Source: JAIROC01 sp031553535 (GTDB lineage: Bacteria; Bacteroidota; Bacteroidia; Bacteroidales; WCHB1-69). Taken from it: DNA of 64,000 nt. How positions within the stretch are numbered: position 1 is the first letter of the stretch; each line of letters starts with the position of its first letter. Of the stretch, positions 1 through 9,082 are shown one piece after another. The position numbers and the translations under genes are program-made. The notes beneath the pieces are model-generated. The model did not search any database and was not told the origin of the DNA. It saw only the letters and a list, made by a program, of their open reading frames with translations. The stretch lies in contig JAVBLM010000007.1 in assembly GCA_031553535.1 (NCBI GenBank), forward strand, positions 1-64,000. Direction: 5' to 3'.

Positions 1-54
1 ATTTATACCTGTATTTTAATCCCGCAAGGAGAAATTTTATATTGAAATGAATAG

Positions 55-350
55 TTTCATAATGCGAAACCGTTCCCGATACTCCGGGTATCCTTTCGCG
101 TAGTTGCGAAACTGTCCTCGATACTCCGGACATACTTTCGCGTAGTTGCGAAACTGTCTCCGATACTCCGGACATACTTTCGCGCAATTGCGAAACCGTC
201 CCCGATACTATGAGCATATTTTCGCGTAGTTGCGAAACCGCCCCCAACATTCCGGACATACTCTCGCGTAATTGCGAAATCATCTCCGATGCTCCGAGCA
301 TACTTTCGCATGGTTGCGAAGCCGTCTCCAATACGTCAGACATACTTTCA
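55..350. repeat. 42-bp tandem array no. 1 (about 7 units)
   Basis: About seven imperfect head-to-tail copies with a strict 42-bp period: the TTTCGCG core recurs at 94, 136, 178, 220, 262 and 304, with a 3-bp-shorter first copy and a degenerate last copy near 346. Each unit holds the inverted repeat TTTCGCGTAGTTGCGAAA, a potential 6-bp-stem hairpin. Because 42 is divisible by three, both strands stay open and give 14-residue peptide repeats, but there is no family match, start context or promoter, so I do not call a gene. There are no unique spacers, so this is not CRISPR. Confidence 0.9.
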
Positions 351-662
351 CAAATACTTCCTATGGGTATTGTTTTCTTCGTATTACCTTATTCCTTTTA
401 TTTTGCAAATATATTCCGGATTTTTAATATGCAAATATTATTTTTGAGAGGTTTTTAAATGGAAGATAGAAAAAATGGCAAAAAAGCATCCTTGCAATCC
501 GGTCAAAGCAACATGCAATATAAAAATAGCGGTTAATGGTTAGTTGCTGATAAGGAGCATCATTTGCGAGAAGGAGAAACAACGACAAAGCACCCGGGCA
601 TGGAGTGCGAAAATATCAAAACGGCGCAAGATAATCTCCTGAATCAGCTTTCGACAACTTCC
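351..662. other. intergenic, nothing recognised
   Basis: A+T-rich sequence between the tandem array and the terminator of the minus-strand M16 gene. A short stretch near 531-550 resembles the GGTTAATGGTTAG-type dispersed repeat seen elsewhere in the window. No convincing gene is visible. Confidence 0.5.
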
Positions 663-700
663 ATATAAAAAAGGATTGGAAAATGCCAATCCTTTTCGCA
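663..700 (-). terminator. rho-independent terminator
   Basis: Perfect stem AAAAGGATTGG (669-679) and CCAATCCTTTT (686-696) with a 6-nt loop. On the minus strand the stem is followed by a run of T. It lies about 140 bp after the stop of the M16 peptidase gene and would end the glycosyltransferase-peptidase transcript. Confidence 0.75.
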
Positions 701-836
701 TATATATAGAATTTTTAGTTAGAATATCCAATAACTTCTGATGAGTATTAGATTTATCTATTAGAAATTAATACAATTTTTATACCACAGTTCTTTTTTG
801 TCATATATATTTTAAGAGGAAAATATATATTCCTGT

Positions 837-2081
837 CTATAAGTCTGTTTTAGATTTATAGTACAGCGTAGAGCAAGCGTTTTCCTGCAATATTTTTTTG
901 CTGCTTTGGTAAATATTGTCAGGATTTACGATAGTATATTTATCTACTTCTTCATTAATGAGTCCTGCGTCTGTCATTGTTTCTGCAATGCTTAAATTCA
1001 TTGCTTTATCCTGAACCTGCAGTTCGGAATAATACAAGACGGTCTTAACCCTGTTTTTCACTTTTTCTAATTCGTGTTCGGAAATAGAATCGGTTTTGAG
1101 TTTGTCGAATTCTTCTAAAAGGGCTTCTTCTGCTTGTTGGAAAGATATTCCCGGGGTAAGGTATCCATTGACAACAAATAAGCCATTGTCAAAAGTTCCT
1201 GATACGTATGCGTTGATAGAAGAAAATAATTGTTTATCCTTTACTAAGGTTTGTTGTAGGCGGGAAGATTCTCCATTGGATAAAATGTCGGAAATAAGAT
1301 CTACCGTATAAAAATCGCTGTCGGTGCGTTTGCCCATTTTGTAAGCTTTATATAAGCAATTTACAGGAACTTCACGCTCAACTTCTACCAATCTTGCTTC
1401 TGTTTGGATAGGCTCTTCAGGTAGATTTCGTTGATATTGTTTCCTCATTGGAATGGGGCCGAACCATTTTTCTATCATTGTTTTGGTTTTATCAATATCC
1501 AGATTTCCCGCGACAGATAGTACGGCGTTGTTCGGAGCATAAAAAGTGTAGAAGAAATCTTTTACTTCTTCCATAGAAGTTTCGGCAATCTGTTCGATGC
1601 TTTTTCCGATTGTATTCCATTGATAGGGATGTACTTTATAGGCAAGCGGTTTAAGCAATAGCATTACATCACCATAAGGTTGATTAAGGTACGATTGTTT
1701 GAATTCTTCTATTACAACGTTTCGCTGGTTATCAAAACTTTTTTGAGAGAATGCCAGTTCGTTCATCCTGTCTGATTCGAGCCAAAAAGCTGTTTCCAGA
1801 TTTTGTACCGGAAGGGTGAGATAATAATTGGTTATGTCTACATTGGTGAATGCATTATTCTCTCCGCCTACCCGTTGTAAAGGCTCATCGTATTTGGGAA
1901 TATGCTTTGACCCTCCAAACATAAGATGTTCAAATAAATGAGCAAGCCCTGTCCTGTTGGGGTTTTCATCCCGCGATCCTACGTTATACGTTATATTAAC
2001 GGCTGCAATCGGAGTATTTATATCTTTGTGTAAAATGACGGTTAAACCATTATTTAATTTATATTTCTCAAAGGATATCAT
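837..2081 (-). CDS. M16 family zinc metallopeptidase
   Basis: A 414-residue pitrilysin/insulinase-like (M16) peptidase. The inverted zinc motif HLFEH is at residues 48-52 (His48, Glu51, His52). The distal zinc-ligand glutamate lies in the VVIEEF stretch near residue 125, the usual spacing of about 75. The length fits a single-unit M16B enzyme of one active and one structural half. There is no obvious signal peptide, so the location is uncertain; related proteins act in the cytoplasm or periplasm on peptides. The start codon overlaps the last 14 bases of the upstream glycosyltransferase gene, so the two are probably co-transcribed and translationally coupled. The exact substrate cannot be told. 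Confidence 0.9.
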   Translation of the reverse strand: MISFEKYKLNNGLTVILHKDINTPIAAVNITYNVGSRDENPNRTGLAHLFEHLMFGGSKHIPKYDEPLQRVGGENNAFTNVDITNYYLTLPVQNLETAFWLESDRMNELAFSQKSFDNQRNVVIEEFKQSYLNQPYGDVMLLLKPLAYKVHPYQWNTIGKSIEQIAETSMEEVKDFFYTFYAPNNAVLSVAGNLDIDKTKTMIEKWFGPIPMRKQYQRNLPEEPIQTEARLVEVEREVPVNCLYKAYKMGKRTDSDFYTVDLISDILSNGESSRLQQTLVKDKQLFSSINAYVSGTFDNGLFVVNGYLTPGISFQQAEEALLEEFDKLKTDSISEHELEKVKNRVKTVLYYSELQVQDKAMNLSIAETMTDAGLINEEVDKYTIVNPDNIYQSSKKILQENACSTLYYKSKTDL

Positions 2082-3315
2082 GTTTATTATTAATAAGTTT
2101 ATAATCGACAGCTTGTTGATAATTTGATTCCTGCTGCATTAAAAAGTCTCGCAATTCATTAAGTTGTTGTATAGGTGCTGTTGCAAAAGAAAATGTTTCT
2201 TTATTCCTGAAGAAATAACTATGTTCATCAGGATAATATTGTGCCAGAAAGTCGGATAAACATCTTTCATCCTTTTTCCCAAGTTGGGATTGATGATTCC
2301 GCAAGAATTGAAAGATTCTCAATCCGTCCACCTTGTTATGAAAAGCACGCGTAAAGGAGGATATTGTTTTGTAGTTTTTACGCAACGGTGACCATAAATC
2401 ATCGGTAGAAAAGATATACTTTAAAAAACAGATAAACTCGTTATCAATATCTTCATAAAATAGTTTGTTGATTTCTTTGTATGTCTCTTTGATAAGATCA
2501 AATCCACTGTAATCGAAGACAGGATATGATTTCCAATCCCCCAGGCTTCCCTTATGCATGGCCGGCCCTGTCCCGAAAGGAACACGGGATGAATACCGGG
2601 AGGCAGGATATACCTTACTTTCATTATAGCGAAGGATATGGCCGTATTTACATAATTTCTGCAAGAAATAGAAGTCTTCCCCAGAGCAATAAGGGTCAAA
2701 TCCTCCGACTGCCTTGCATGCTTTCATAGTACATGCTATTGCCGATCCCAAAGCGGTATAAGCATAGGGGCTGTTGATCCGTAAAAGATTGAGATTGTAA
2801 TTACGGGTATATATTTCATAACGCAATATCGACCGGTCTTCCGGTTCGGATTTAACTAATTCGTGATAATAAGGAACGGCAATGGCAACAGCATTTTTAT
2901 GTGCTTTGAAATTATCCAATATGGTTTGACAGTAATCCGAGTCGAAAACAGTATCGGCATCCATATTAATGAGGATGTCGGTATCGGAAGAAACCGGTAA
3001 AATCCGGTTTATTAATAATTTTCTTGCATGGCCGACCCCTTGTTTTTTATCTTCCCATCCGTTTCCCCTGCTTGATTTATCAACAAGGACAATATCCGGG
3101 CCAGGATAGTTTCCCAACAGTTTAATTGTTTCTTGATTATTCTCACATATAATTTGTTTTTCTTTTTTCTCCCAACAGCTTTCGGGTTGATTGACACAGA
3201 TATATATTTTTATGTTAGCATTGCATTGTTGTTTGGCAATACAATCCAAGGTGAAAGGCAAATATTCTTTCTCATCCATTACAGGAATCGCAAAATAAAT
3301 AGTTTGGCGTGTCAT
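2068..3315 (-). CDS. glycosyltransferase family 2 protein
   Basis: A 415-residue GT-A fold enzyme. The N-terminus (IYFAIPVMDE) is the usual nucleotide-binding first strand, a DAD motif (Asp119-Asp121, in NMDADTVFD) is the metal and sugar-nucleotide site, and GGFDPYCSGEDFYF near residue 215 matches the acceptor-side ED motif of GT2 enzymes. No membrane segment is evident, so it is probably a cytoplasmic transferase adding sugar to a surface glycan or lipid; donor and acceptor are unknown. It is first in a two-gene unit with the M16 peptidase. A TAnnTTTG -7 box (3321-3328) lies only 5 nt before the ATG, so the mRNA may be nearly leaderless. Confidence 0.85.
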   Translation of the reverse strand: MTRQTIYFAIPVMDEKEYLPFTLDCIAKQQCNANIKIYICVNQPESCWEKKEKQIICENNQETIKLLGNYPGPDIVLVDKSSRGNGWEDKKQGVGHARKLLINRILPVSSDTDILINMDADTVFDSDYCQTILDNFKAHKNAVAIAVPYYHELVKSEPEDRSILRYEIYTRNYNLNLLRINSPYAYTALGSAIACTMKACKAVGGFDPYCSGEDFYFLQKLCKYGHILRYNESKVYPASRYSSRVPFGTGPAMHKGSLGDWKSYPVFDYSGFDLIKETYKEINKLFYEDIDNEFICFLKYIFSTDDLWSPLRKNYKTISSFTRAFHNKVDGLRIFQFLRNHQSQLGKKDERCLSDFLAQYYPDEHSYFFRNKETFSFATAPIQQLNELRDFLMQQESNYQQAVDYKLINNKHDIL

Positions 3316-3320
3316 GATTG

Positions 3321-3328
3321 CAAATATA
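3321..3328 (-). promoter_or_regulatory. Bacteroidota -7 box (TATATTTG)
   Basis: TATATTTG on the minus strand matches the TAnnTTTG -7 consensus of the Bacteroidota primary sigma factor. It sits 5 nt upstream of the glycosyltransferase ATG, which would put transcription start at or next to the start codon. Confidence 0.5.
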
Positions 3329-3541
3329 CACCTTTCTTACTATGGATAGTATTATTTGAAAAACTTTATTATAGAATGGGGAAGAGTGTTGTAGATGGTA
3401 TCCGGTCAGTATTAACCCTCGACAGGAAGGAGTTAATGTTATCAACTTTAAGCAGATTCTCAAAATTGGGATTCAGGAAGTTAGTCATTACAGGATTATC
3501 AATAGGAGTCTGAAGATAATAAAAAAACAGTGTAAAGATTC

Positions 3542-4852
3542 TTAAATAAAATTACTTTTTATTTGTCCGTAAATTGCCTTGGGAGAATACAGCCATTGAA
3601 TTATTCCTCTTGCCAGCAGGAATAAAATAAGGGCAAGCCAAAGCGCATTATTTCCTAATAACCCGGAGAAGGAATAGTATACGATAAAAAATAAGAGAGT
3701 AGAAACCAGCATTGCATTACGCATGGTCTTTGAAGCGGTGGCTCCGATAAAAATACCATCCCATAAAAAGGCTGCATATCCGGAAAGAGGGACCAGCAAC
3801 ACCCACCAATAAAAAGGATGGGCCTCTTTGATGATGGAAACATCGCTGGTGAGCGCCCATAATAGATTTTCTCCGGCAACGGCATATAACAAAACAAATA
3901 ACAGGCTTAACCCGAACCCCCATCGGAATATTAATCGGATCGTGTTTTGGAGGTCCGGTTTGTTTTTTGCCCCGATGTATCTTCCTGTAAGCGCTTCGCC
4001 TGCATAGGCAAACCCATCCATAATATAAGAGAAGATGGTAAAAAATTGCATAAGGAGCGTATTGACAGCTAAAATTGAATCTCCCATCTTGGCGCCGGCA
4101 ACAGGAATAAATGTAAATACAAAAACCAGACAAAGACTGCGGACAAAGATATCTGTGTTCACAATAAAGAATCGTTTCATTTCCGTTAACCGGAGACCTT
4201 TTTTAAGGTTGAAATAACGCAGGAAACGACGGTAATAAACCAGCCAGAATATAATGGCAGTTAATAATCCTCCATATTGAGCCAGCACAGTTCCCAAAGC
4301 AACCCCTTCTATATTCATATCGAAGACAAATACAAACAACAGGCTGAATACAATATTCAAAACATTGATCAGGATGGCAATGAACATGGGAATGCGTGCA
4401 TTTTGCATGCCTATAAGCCATCCTTTGATGCCATAAAGGCATAGTATAGCCGGGGCCGCCCAGATACAGATAGTGAAATATTTGTAGGCAAGTTGTTCCA
4501 TTTCCTGACTGCCTTCAACAATATACAGGGCAAACCGGCCTATGGGAATTTGTAGAATAATGAGTAGAAAAGCAATGCATAAGGCAATGGTAATCGCCCG
4601 GACTAATATCTTCATTGCTTCATTGAAGTCCCGTGCACCATATGCCTGTGCCGTAAAACCGCTTGTGCCCATTCTTAGGAAGCCGAAGTTCCAGTAGATA
4701 AAATTGAAGATCATGGTGCCGATGGCAATGGCACCGATATGTGTTTTGTTTCCGATATGTCCGACAATAGCCAAATCGACCATTCCCAGTAGCGGGACAG
4801 TGAGATTGGTAATGATATTGGGAATAGCAAGACTTAATATACGTTTATTCAT
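3542..4852 (-). CDS. MATE family efflux transporter (DinF-like)
   Basis: A 436-residue multidrug and toxic compound extrusion protein with about 12 hydrophobic segments. The N-terminal IPNIITNLTVPLLGMVDLA and the IVGHIGN stretch are typical of MATE N-lobes, and the second half repeats the arrangement (FFIVNTDIFVRSLCL onward). It probably exports cationic compounds or metabolites by Na+ or H+ antiport across the inner membrane; the substrate is not predictable. It starts 9 bp after the DUF4175 gene, so it belongs to the rpiB-DUF4175-MATE run. Confidence 0.9.
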   Translation of the reverse strand: MNKRILSLAIPNIITNLTVPLLGMVDLAIVGHIGNKTHIGAIAIGTMIFNFIYWNFGFLRMGTSGFTAQAYGARDFNEAMKILVRAITIALCIAFLLIILQIPIGRFALYIVEGSQEMEQLAYKYFTICIWAAPAILCLYGIKGWLIGMQNARIPMFIAILINVLNIVFSLLFVFVFDMNIEGVALGTVLAQYGGLLTAIIFWLVYYRRFLRYFNLKKGLRLTEMKRFFIVNTDIFVRSLCLVFVFTFIPVAGAKMGDSILAVNTLLMQFFTIFSYIMDGFAYAGEALTGRYIGAKNKPDLQNTIRLIFRWGFGLSLLFVLLYAVAGENLLWALTSDVSIIKEAHPFYWWVLLVPLSGYAAFLWDGIFIGATASKTMRNAMLVSTLLFFIVYYSFSGLLGNNALWLALILFLLARGIIQWLYSPKAIYGQIKSNFI

Positions 4853-4861
4853 AGAAGGTGA

Positions 4862-7800
4862 TTAATTATCAAAATGATAAAAATAAGCATTCACCTTATC
4901 CTTGTAAAAATGATTTAACGTTGGAGGAATTGTTTTATATAGTTCAATTTCTTTTTTCTTATTTAGCTGTTGCTCGATCAACGGAGGAATTGTTGTGTTA
5001 GGCAATTGCCTTGCTTCTCTTGATTCCCGTTTTTCTTCCTGTTCCCGTTGCATCTCGGCACGTTCCGATTCCAATAACCGTGTTAGTATTTGTTGCTGAC
5101 GATTAATCGTCTGCTGATTGATTATTTTATTAACAAGGTCTTTTTCGGTTTGCTCCATTTCCTTGAGCATTTTATCAATGTCCCCGCCATATCCTTTGCC
5201 TTCTTTCTTGAGTTCGGATTGGTATTCCTGCATCATCTTACGGATGGCCTCTTGTTGTGCTGCCATACGGGCAAATTGCTCACTCATGGATTGTCCACCC
5301 GGCTTGTTTCCTTTCTTATCACCTCCTTCTTTTTCTCCTTGCTCCATCTTTTTACGCGCTTCTTCCAACTGCTTATTGAGCTGTTCTTGCATTTGCCGCA
5401 TTGATTTTGATGACTTGGGTTTGGAACCGCCTTCACAATTGTCGCTTGTACATTGTCCTTTTCCGGAGGAACCACTCTGTTGTTTCTTCTTTTGCATGTT
5501 TTTAATTGATTCGGCAATCATTAATGCAAGATCATTTAAGGATGTCATTACGAATTGTTGCTTGGATGCAATTTGTGAATTCCTGTTATTGAAATAATGT
5601 TGGAGCGTGGGCTCTTGGGAATTGTTCAATAATTCCATGATCTGGTCTTGAGCCTGATTGATCTTGGTTACTTCTTTCGATATAAAAGGCGCTACCATTG
5701 CCTGCCGGCGGGCGATGGCTGAGATGGAATCTTCTATCATTTTCAGATTATCTTTCAAGTGAAATTGATTCTGTATGATTTGGCGCATTGCCGGGTCCTG
5801 AATGCTTACTTTTGATGTTTGCAGCATTAATTCTTCCTGTTGAAAAGATGTTTTGATGATGTTGTCCAGAACCTGCCGTAACCTGGTTATATCTTCTCCC
5901 AGATTATCCATTTCTTCTTCTTCCATGTTTTGCTGCATTTGGTTAGCCATTTCTTCCATTTTTTCCCCGGCTTTTTTCTGGCTTTCGGCAGCTTTTGGTT
6001 TTTGGTTTTTGTCTAACTGTTCTTTGGCCTGGTTTAATTGATCGGAAACTTCTTTCTCAAGACCTTTTGTTTTCTCCAGGTTGTAAGGATCTTCCAACTC
6101 TTTATTTAGTTTTTCCAGATCTCTTAATTCCTGTTGTAGATCTTTAAACTCCTGATTTATTTCGTTTTGTTTTTCCTGTTGCCGTTTTGTGTCCGCATCT
6201 TTTTGCAGGGTTTGTTCCGCCAGTTTCTTTTGTTCTTCGGCCAACCGGTTTGTCTTGGAGATGATATTCTCCATCTTGGATTCAACTTCCAGGCTTTTGA
6301 ACAACTCCAGGTTTTGGTCTAACTGCTTATTGATTTCTTCCGAACTGAGCTTGATTTTATCCAACATTTCGTTCATCTTATTTTTGTCGATGTTAGATTC
6401 CATTAAACGTTGCAGTTCTTGCATCATCATCTTCATTTCATCACTGAACAATTCTTCAAAGCGTTTTTGGATCTCGCGCTGTTTTTCCAGAATTTGTTGA
6501 TCAATATCATTGTATTGTTCATTGATTTGTTGCTGCCTCTGTTGTTCCGTTGCAAGATGCTCCATTTCTTTCTTTATGTCTTGCAGCTGCTTTAGTAAAT
6601 CTTCCAATTGTTTCTTTTCCTGCCACGAAGGCTGGTTCTTGTCAACCATTTTCTTCTTAAGGTCGTCAATGCTTTTAAGGATGTTTTCACTTTCCTTAAG
6701 CATTTTATCTAAGTCTGAACGGGTTTGCTGGTTGACGCTTTCCGATTGTCTTTGTATTTCATCCAAAGTAGGTAATGTAAAGTTCATTACAGTCGATTTG
6801 GTTGATTTCGCTCCGTTTACCTGGTCATTATCCCATATTTCGAAATAATATTCCAACCTCTGGCCTGCTTCCAGGCGCATTGTCTGTGCATCAAAATAGT
6901 GATAAAATTCCTGTAGATTAATATTTTGATGAATAGGGATGTTAGTAAATTCATTTGATATTTCTTTTTGATCCTTATCCAGGATAGAATAGGCAAAATG
7001 CAGTTTTGTAAATCCATAATCATCACTTATTGTTCCTTTGAAATAAAAACGATCTATAAAGGCAGAATCATTAATTACAACTACATCAATAGCAGGATAC
7101 TGATCCGGAACAACGTTGATATAGTATTGTAACGAATCGCTGTTTATCATATGACTATTCTTATTGAAAATGGTATATGCCAGATTCTGCATTAAACGCA
7201 TACTGTATTGAGAATTATCTTTCTTTGCATCCAGGTTCACCTTTTTCTCTTCGAATGCAAAAATAATCTCATCGGTATTTCTCGAATTAAACTTCCAGGT
7301 AATTTTGGTGCCCTGTGGAACAGTAATGTCTCCTCTGTTGTCGATTGTTTCTGTTGGTCTGGCTATATAGTTCGGATATTCCAATTGCATCGAGAAGTTG
7401 ATTAATATCGGTTTCGGTATCACCTCCAGTTGAAAAGGGCGTGACTTAACTTCTTCCGTAAAAATCTGAAAATCGGTTGTCTTCTGTAGATTCTTGAATT
7501 CGTAACTGAATGTCGTCTTGGTGTTATGTTGTAACTTGTGAGTGGTATTCCCTGTTTCTATAAAAAGTTCTTCGGGAATTTCTTCTCCTTCCACTTGGAT
7601 ATTGAGAGTAAAATCTTCGTTTTGAAAAGCAACAAGGTTTTCATTCTCAATCACAAATCGGTACGGGGCAGGTTTTTCAAAATATTGACTATATTTTACG
7701 ATTCGTTGTGTGGGTTCGGTAAATACGTGATAATCCCATATAAAGACAAATAGGATAATTAAAACAGGGATAGCTGCGTATTTTACATACTTTAGATTTT

Positions 7801-8257
7801 TACGTATGTTTACAGCCGCTTGAAAACGAAAAGGCTTTACCTGTTTTATCTTTTCGTCAATGGAAGCAAGTAATAAATCCATGCTTGGCACCTGCTCCAG
7901 TTCGGTCATTTTCCGGAGTTGCAGGGCATTGAGTAGCTTATCATCAATTTCAGGAAAATGTTTTCCGATAATCTTTGCAGCTTCTTCATACGACAGGCGT
8001 TTGCCGATTCCCCAAATCTTTAATAATGGGCGAATAACGAAGAACCCTATTATGAATACATTGATTCCTATAAACGTATATAGTAAAATCCCTCGCAATA
8101 TTGAATTTGAATACGTAAAATATTCGAATAATGCTAGTGTGATGAATAAAATTGAGAAAACAGTGATAAATAGAATACAACCCCTTATCACAATGTTTTT
8201 GTAATAAGTCCGAATGAATTGTTCGAGTTTATTGATTAATAATTCACTGTTGGTCAT
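4862..8257 (-). CDS. DUF4175 large membrane-anchored coiled-coil protein
   Basis: A 1131-residue protein of a Bacteroidota-specific family. Two membrane segments lie near residues 24-46 and 56-78 and a third near 157-173. They are followed by a beta-rich periplasmic-type region to about residue 490. From there on the protein is a very long Gln/Lys/Glu-rich coiled coil with many QQ and EEL runs, and a short Gly/Ser/Lys-rich linker near residues 925-955 (GSSGKGQ). The family is usually annotated DUF4175 and its function is unknown; an envelope scaffold is a guess. It lies between rpiB (37 bp) and the MATE gene (9 bp). Confidence 0.85.
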   Translation of the reverse strand: MTNSELLINKLEQFIRTYYKNIVIRGCILFITVFSILFITLALFEYFTYSNSILRGILLYTFIGINVFIIGFFVIRPLLKIWGIGKRLSYEEAAKIIGKHFPEIDDKLLNALQLRKMTELEQVPSMDLLLASIDEKIKQVKPFRFQAAVNIRKNLKYVKYAAIPVLIILFVFIWDYHVFTEPTQRIVKYSQYFEKPAPYRFVIENENLVAFQNEDFTLNIQVEGEEIPEELFIETGNTTHKLQHNTKTTFSYEFKNLQKTTDFQIFTEEVKSRPFQLEVIPKPILINFSMQLEYPNYIARPTETIDNRGDITVPQGTKITWKFNSRNTDEIIFAFEEKKVNLDAKKDNSQYSMRLMQNLAYTIFNKNSHMINSDSLQYYINVVPDQYPAIDVVVINDSAFIDRFYFKGTISDDYGFTKLHFAYSILDKDQKEISNEFTNIPIHQNINLQEFYHYFDAQTMRLEAGQRLEYYFEIWDNDQVNGAKSTKSTVMNFTLPTLDEIQRQSESVNQQTRSDLDKMLKESENILKSIDDLKKKMVDKNQPSWQEKKQLEDLLKQLQDIKKEMEHLATEQQRQQQINEQYNDIDQQILEKQREIQKRFEELFSDEMKMMMQELQRLMESNIDKNKMNEMLDKIKLSSEEINKQLDQNLELFKSLEVESKMENIISKTNRLAEEQKKLAEQTLQKDADTKRQQEKQNEINQEFKDLQQELRDLEKLNKELEDPYNLEKTKGLEKEVSDQLNQAKEQLDKNQKPKAAESQKKAGEKMEEMANQMQQNMEEEEMDNLGEDITRLRQVLDNIIKTSFQQEELMLQTSKVSIQDPAMRQIIQNQFHLKDNLKMIEDSISAIARRQAMVAPFISKEVTKINQAQDQIMELLNNSQEPTLQHYFNNRNSQIASKQQFVMTSLNDLALMIAESIKNMQKKKQQSGSSGKGQCTSDNCEGGSKPKSSKSMRQMQEQLNKQLEEARKKMEQGEKEGGDKKGNKPGGQSMSEQFARMAAQQEAIRKMMQEYQSELKKEGKGYGGDIDKMLKEMEQTEKDLVNKIINQQTINRQQQILTRLLESERAEMQREQEEKRESREARQLPNTTIPPLIEQQLNKKKEIELYKTIPPTLNHFYKDKVNAYFYHFDN

Positions 8258-8294
8258 ATCTTCTTAATAGGATTTATATCGTTTCTTTTAAAGA

Positions 8295-8738
8295 TTATAA
8301 TTGCAGCCCCGATGTTATTTTTTCTACCCGCTTTGTATGTCTTCCTCCTTCGAAATCGGTATTTAAAAAGGCGGTTACAATATCCAGTGCAGTTTGTTTA
8401 TCCAAAAACCGTGCAGGAAGAGCAATGATATTTGCGTCATTGTGTTTTCTTGCAAGGGAAGCAATTTCTTCCATCCAGCACAATGCCGACCGTACGTAAG
8501 GGTATTTATTTGCCACAATGTTCACCCCATTTCCAGAGCCACAAAAAATAATTCCTCTGGAATAATTCCCCACGTTTATTTCATGAGCCAGGGGATGAAT
8601 AACATCCGGATAGTCCATGCTTTCATTAGAAAACGTTCCAAAATCCTTTATCGTATATCCTTGGTCTTCTAATGCTTTTTTCAGATACTCTTTTGTCTCA
8701 AATCCGGCATGATCTGCGGCCATTAGTAATGTTTTCAT
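8295..8738 (-). CDS. rpiB: ribose-5-phosphate isomerase B
   Basis: A 147-residue RpiB/LacAB enzyme interconverting ribose 5-phosphate and ribulose 5-phosphate in the non-oxidative pentose phosphate pathway (cytoplasm). Visible active-site features are AADHAG with Asp9 and His10, the catalytic cysteine Cys66 in IIFCGSGNG, His99 in ARKHND, and the phosphate-binding GGRHTKRV near the C-terminus. The length is typical. It is first in the rpiB-DUF4175-MATE run, with a -7 box at 8778-8785. Confidence 0.97.
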   Translation of the reverse strand: MKTLLMAADHAGFETKEYLKKALEDQGYTIKDFGTFSNESMDYPDVIHPLAHEINVGNYSRGIIFCGSGNGVNIVANKYPYVRSALCWMEEIASLARKHNDANIIALPARFLDKQTALDIVTAFLNTDFEGGRHTKRVEKITSGLQL

Positions 8739-8777
8739 ATTGAAATATAATTGATTATGATTTTATATATAACGGTA

Positions 8778-8785
8778 CAAAATTA
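8778..8785 (-). promoter_or_regulatory. -7 box (TAATTTTG) for rpiB
   Basis: TAATTTTG on the minus strand fits TAnnTTTG and lies 39 nt before the rpiB ATG. A TTTC that could serve as the -33 element lies 19 nt upstream. Confidence 0.55.
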
Positions 8786-9023
8786 CAAATATTTTCGACG
8801 GAAATTCACTAATTATCTTCTATTTATTTTCAATCCCTGACTCGGGGCGAAATCCTAAAATGCGGTAACAGAGAAAAGCGTTTTGTTGGAACACTAAAAT
8901 TTAGAAACAGCTTAGTCCGGTTCAATTTGCATGATTCTTCCAATTGAGCGTAGCGATTAATGGTGAAAGATTCGGATAAAATGCAAATACTCATTCTCAT
9001 CGTAATAACGTTGTAATGTTATA
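8786..9023. other. intergenic, nothing recognised
   Basis: About 240 bp between the rpiB promoter and the terminator of the giant secreted-protein gene. I see no ORF with coding character, repeat or RNA signature. Confidence 0.5.
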
Positions 9024-9056
9024 TTTTAAAGAAGCTGTCAAAACCAGACAGCTTCT
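9024..9056 (-). terminator. rho-independent terminator of the giant protein gene
   Basis: Perfect 10-bp stem AGAAGCTGTC (9030-9039) and GACAGCTTCT (9047-9056) with a 7-nt loop, followed on the minus strand by a T/A-rich tract. It lies 27 bp after the stop codon. Confidence 0.8.
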
Positions 9057-9082
9057 ATTGTGATGTAAAGTATCAAAAATAT

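Noticed and set aside
55..350. CRISPR array
   Set aside because: Units are contiguous 42-bp tandem repeats with no unique spacers, and there are no cas genes.
540..731. 63-residue minus-strand gene
   Set aside because: It contains the terminator hairpin of the M16 gene and has no coding character.
3133..3513. 126-residue plus-strand gene
   Set aside because: Mostly antisense to the glycosyltransferase gene, with no recognisable domain.
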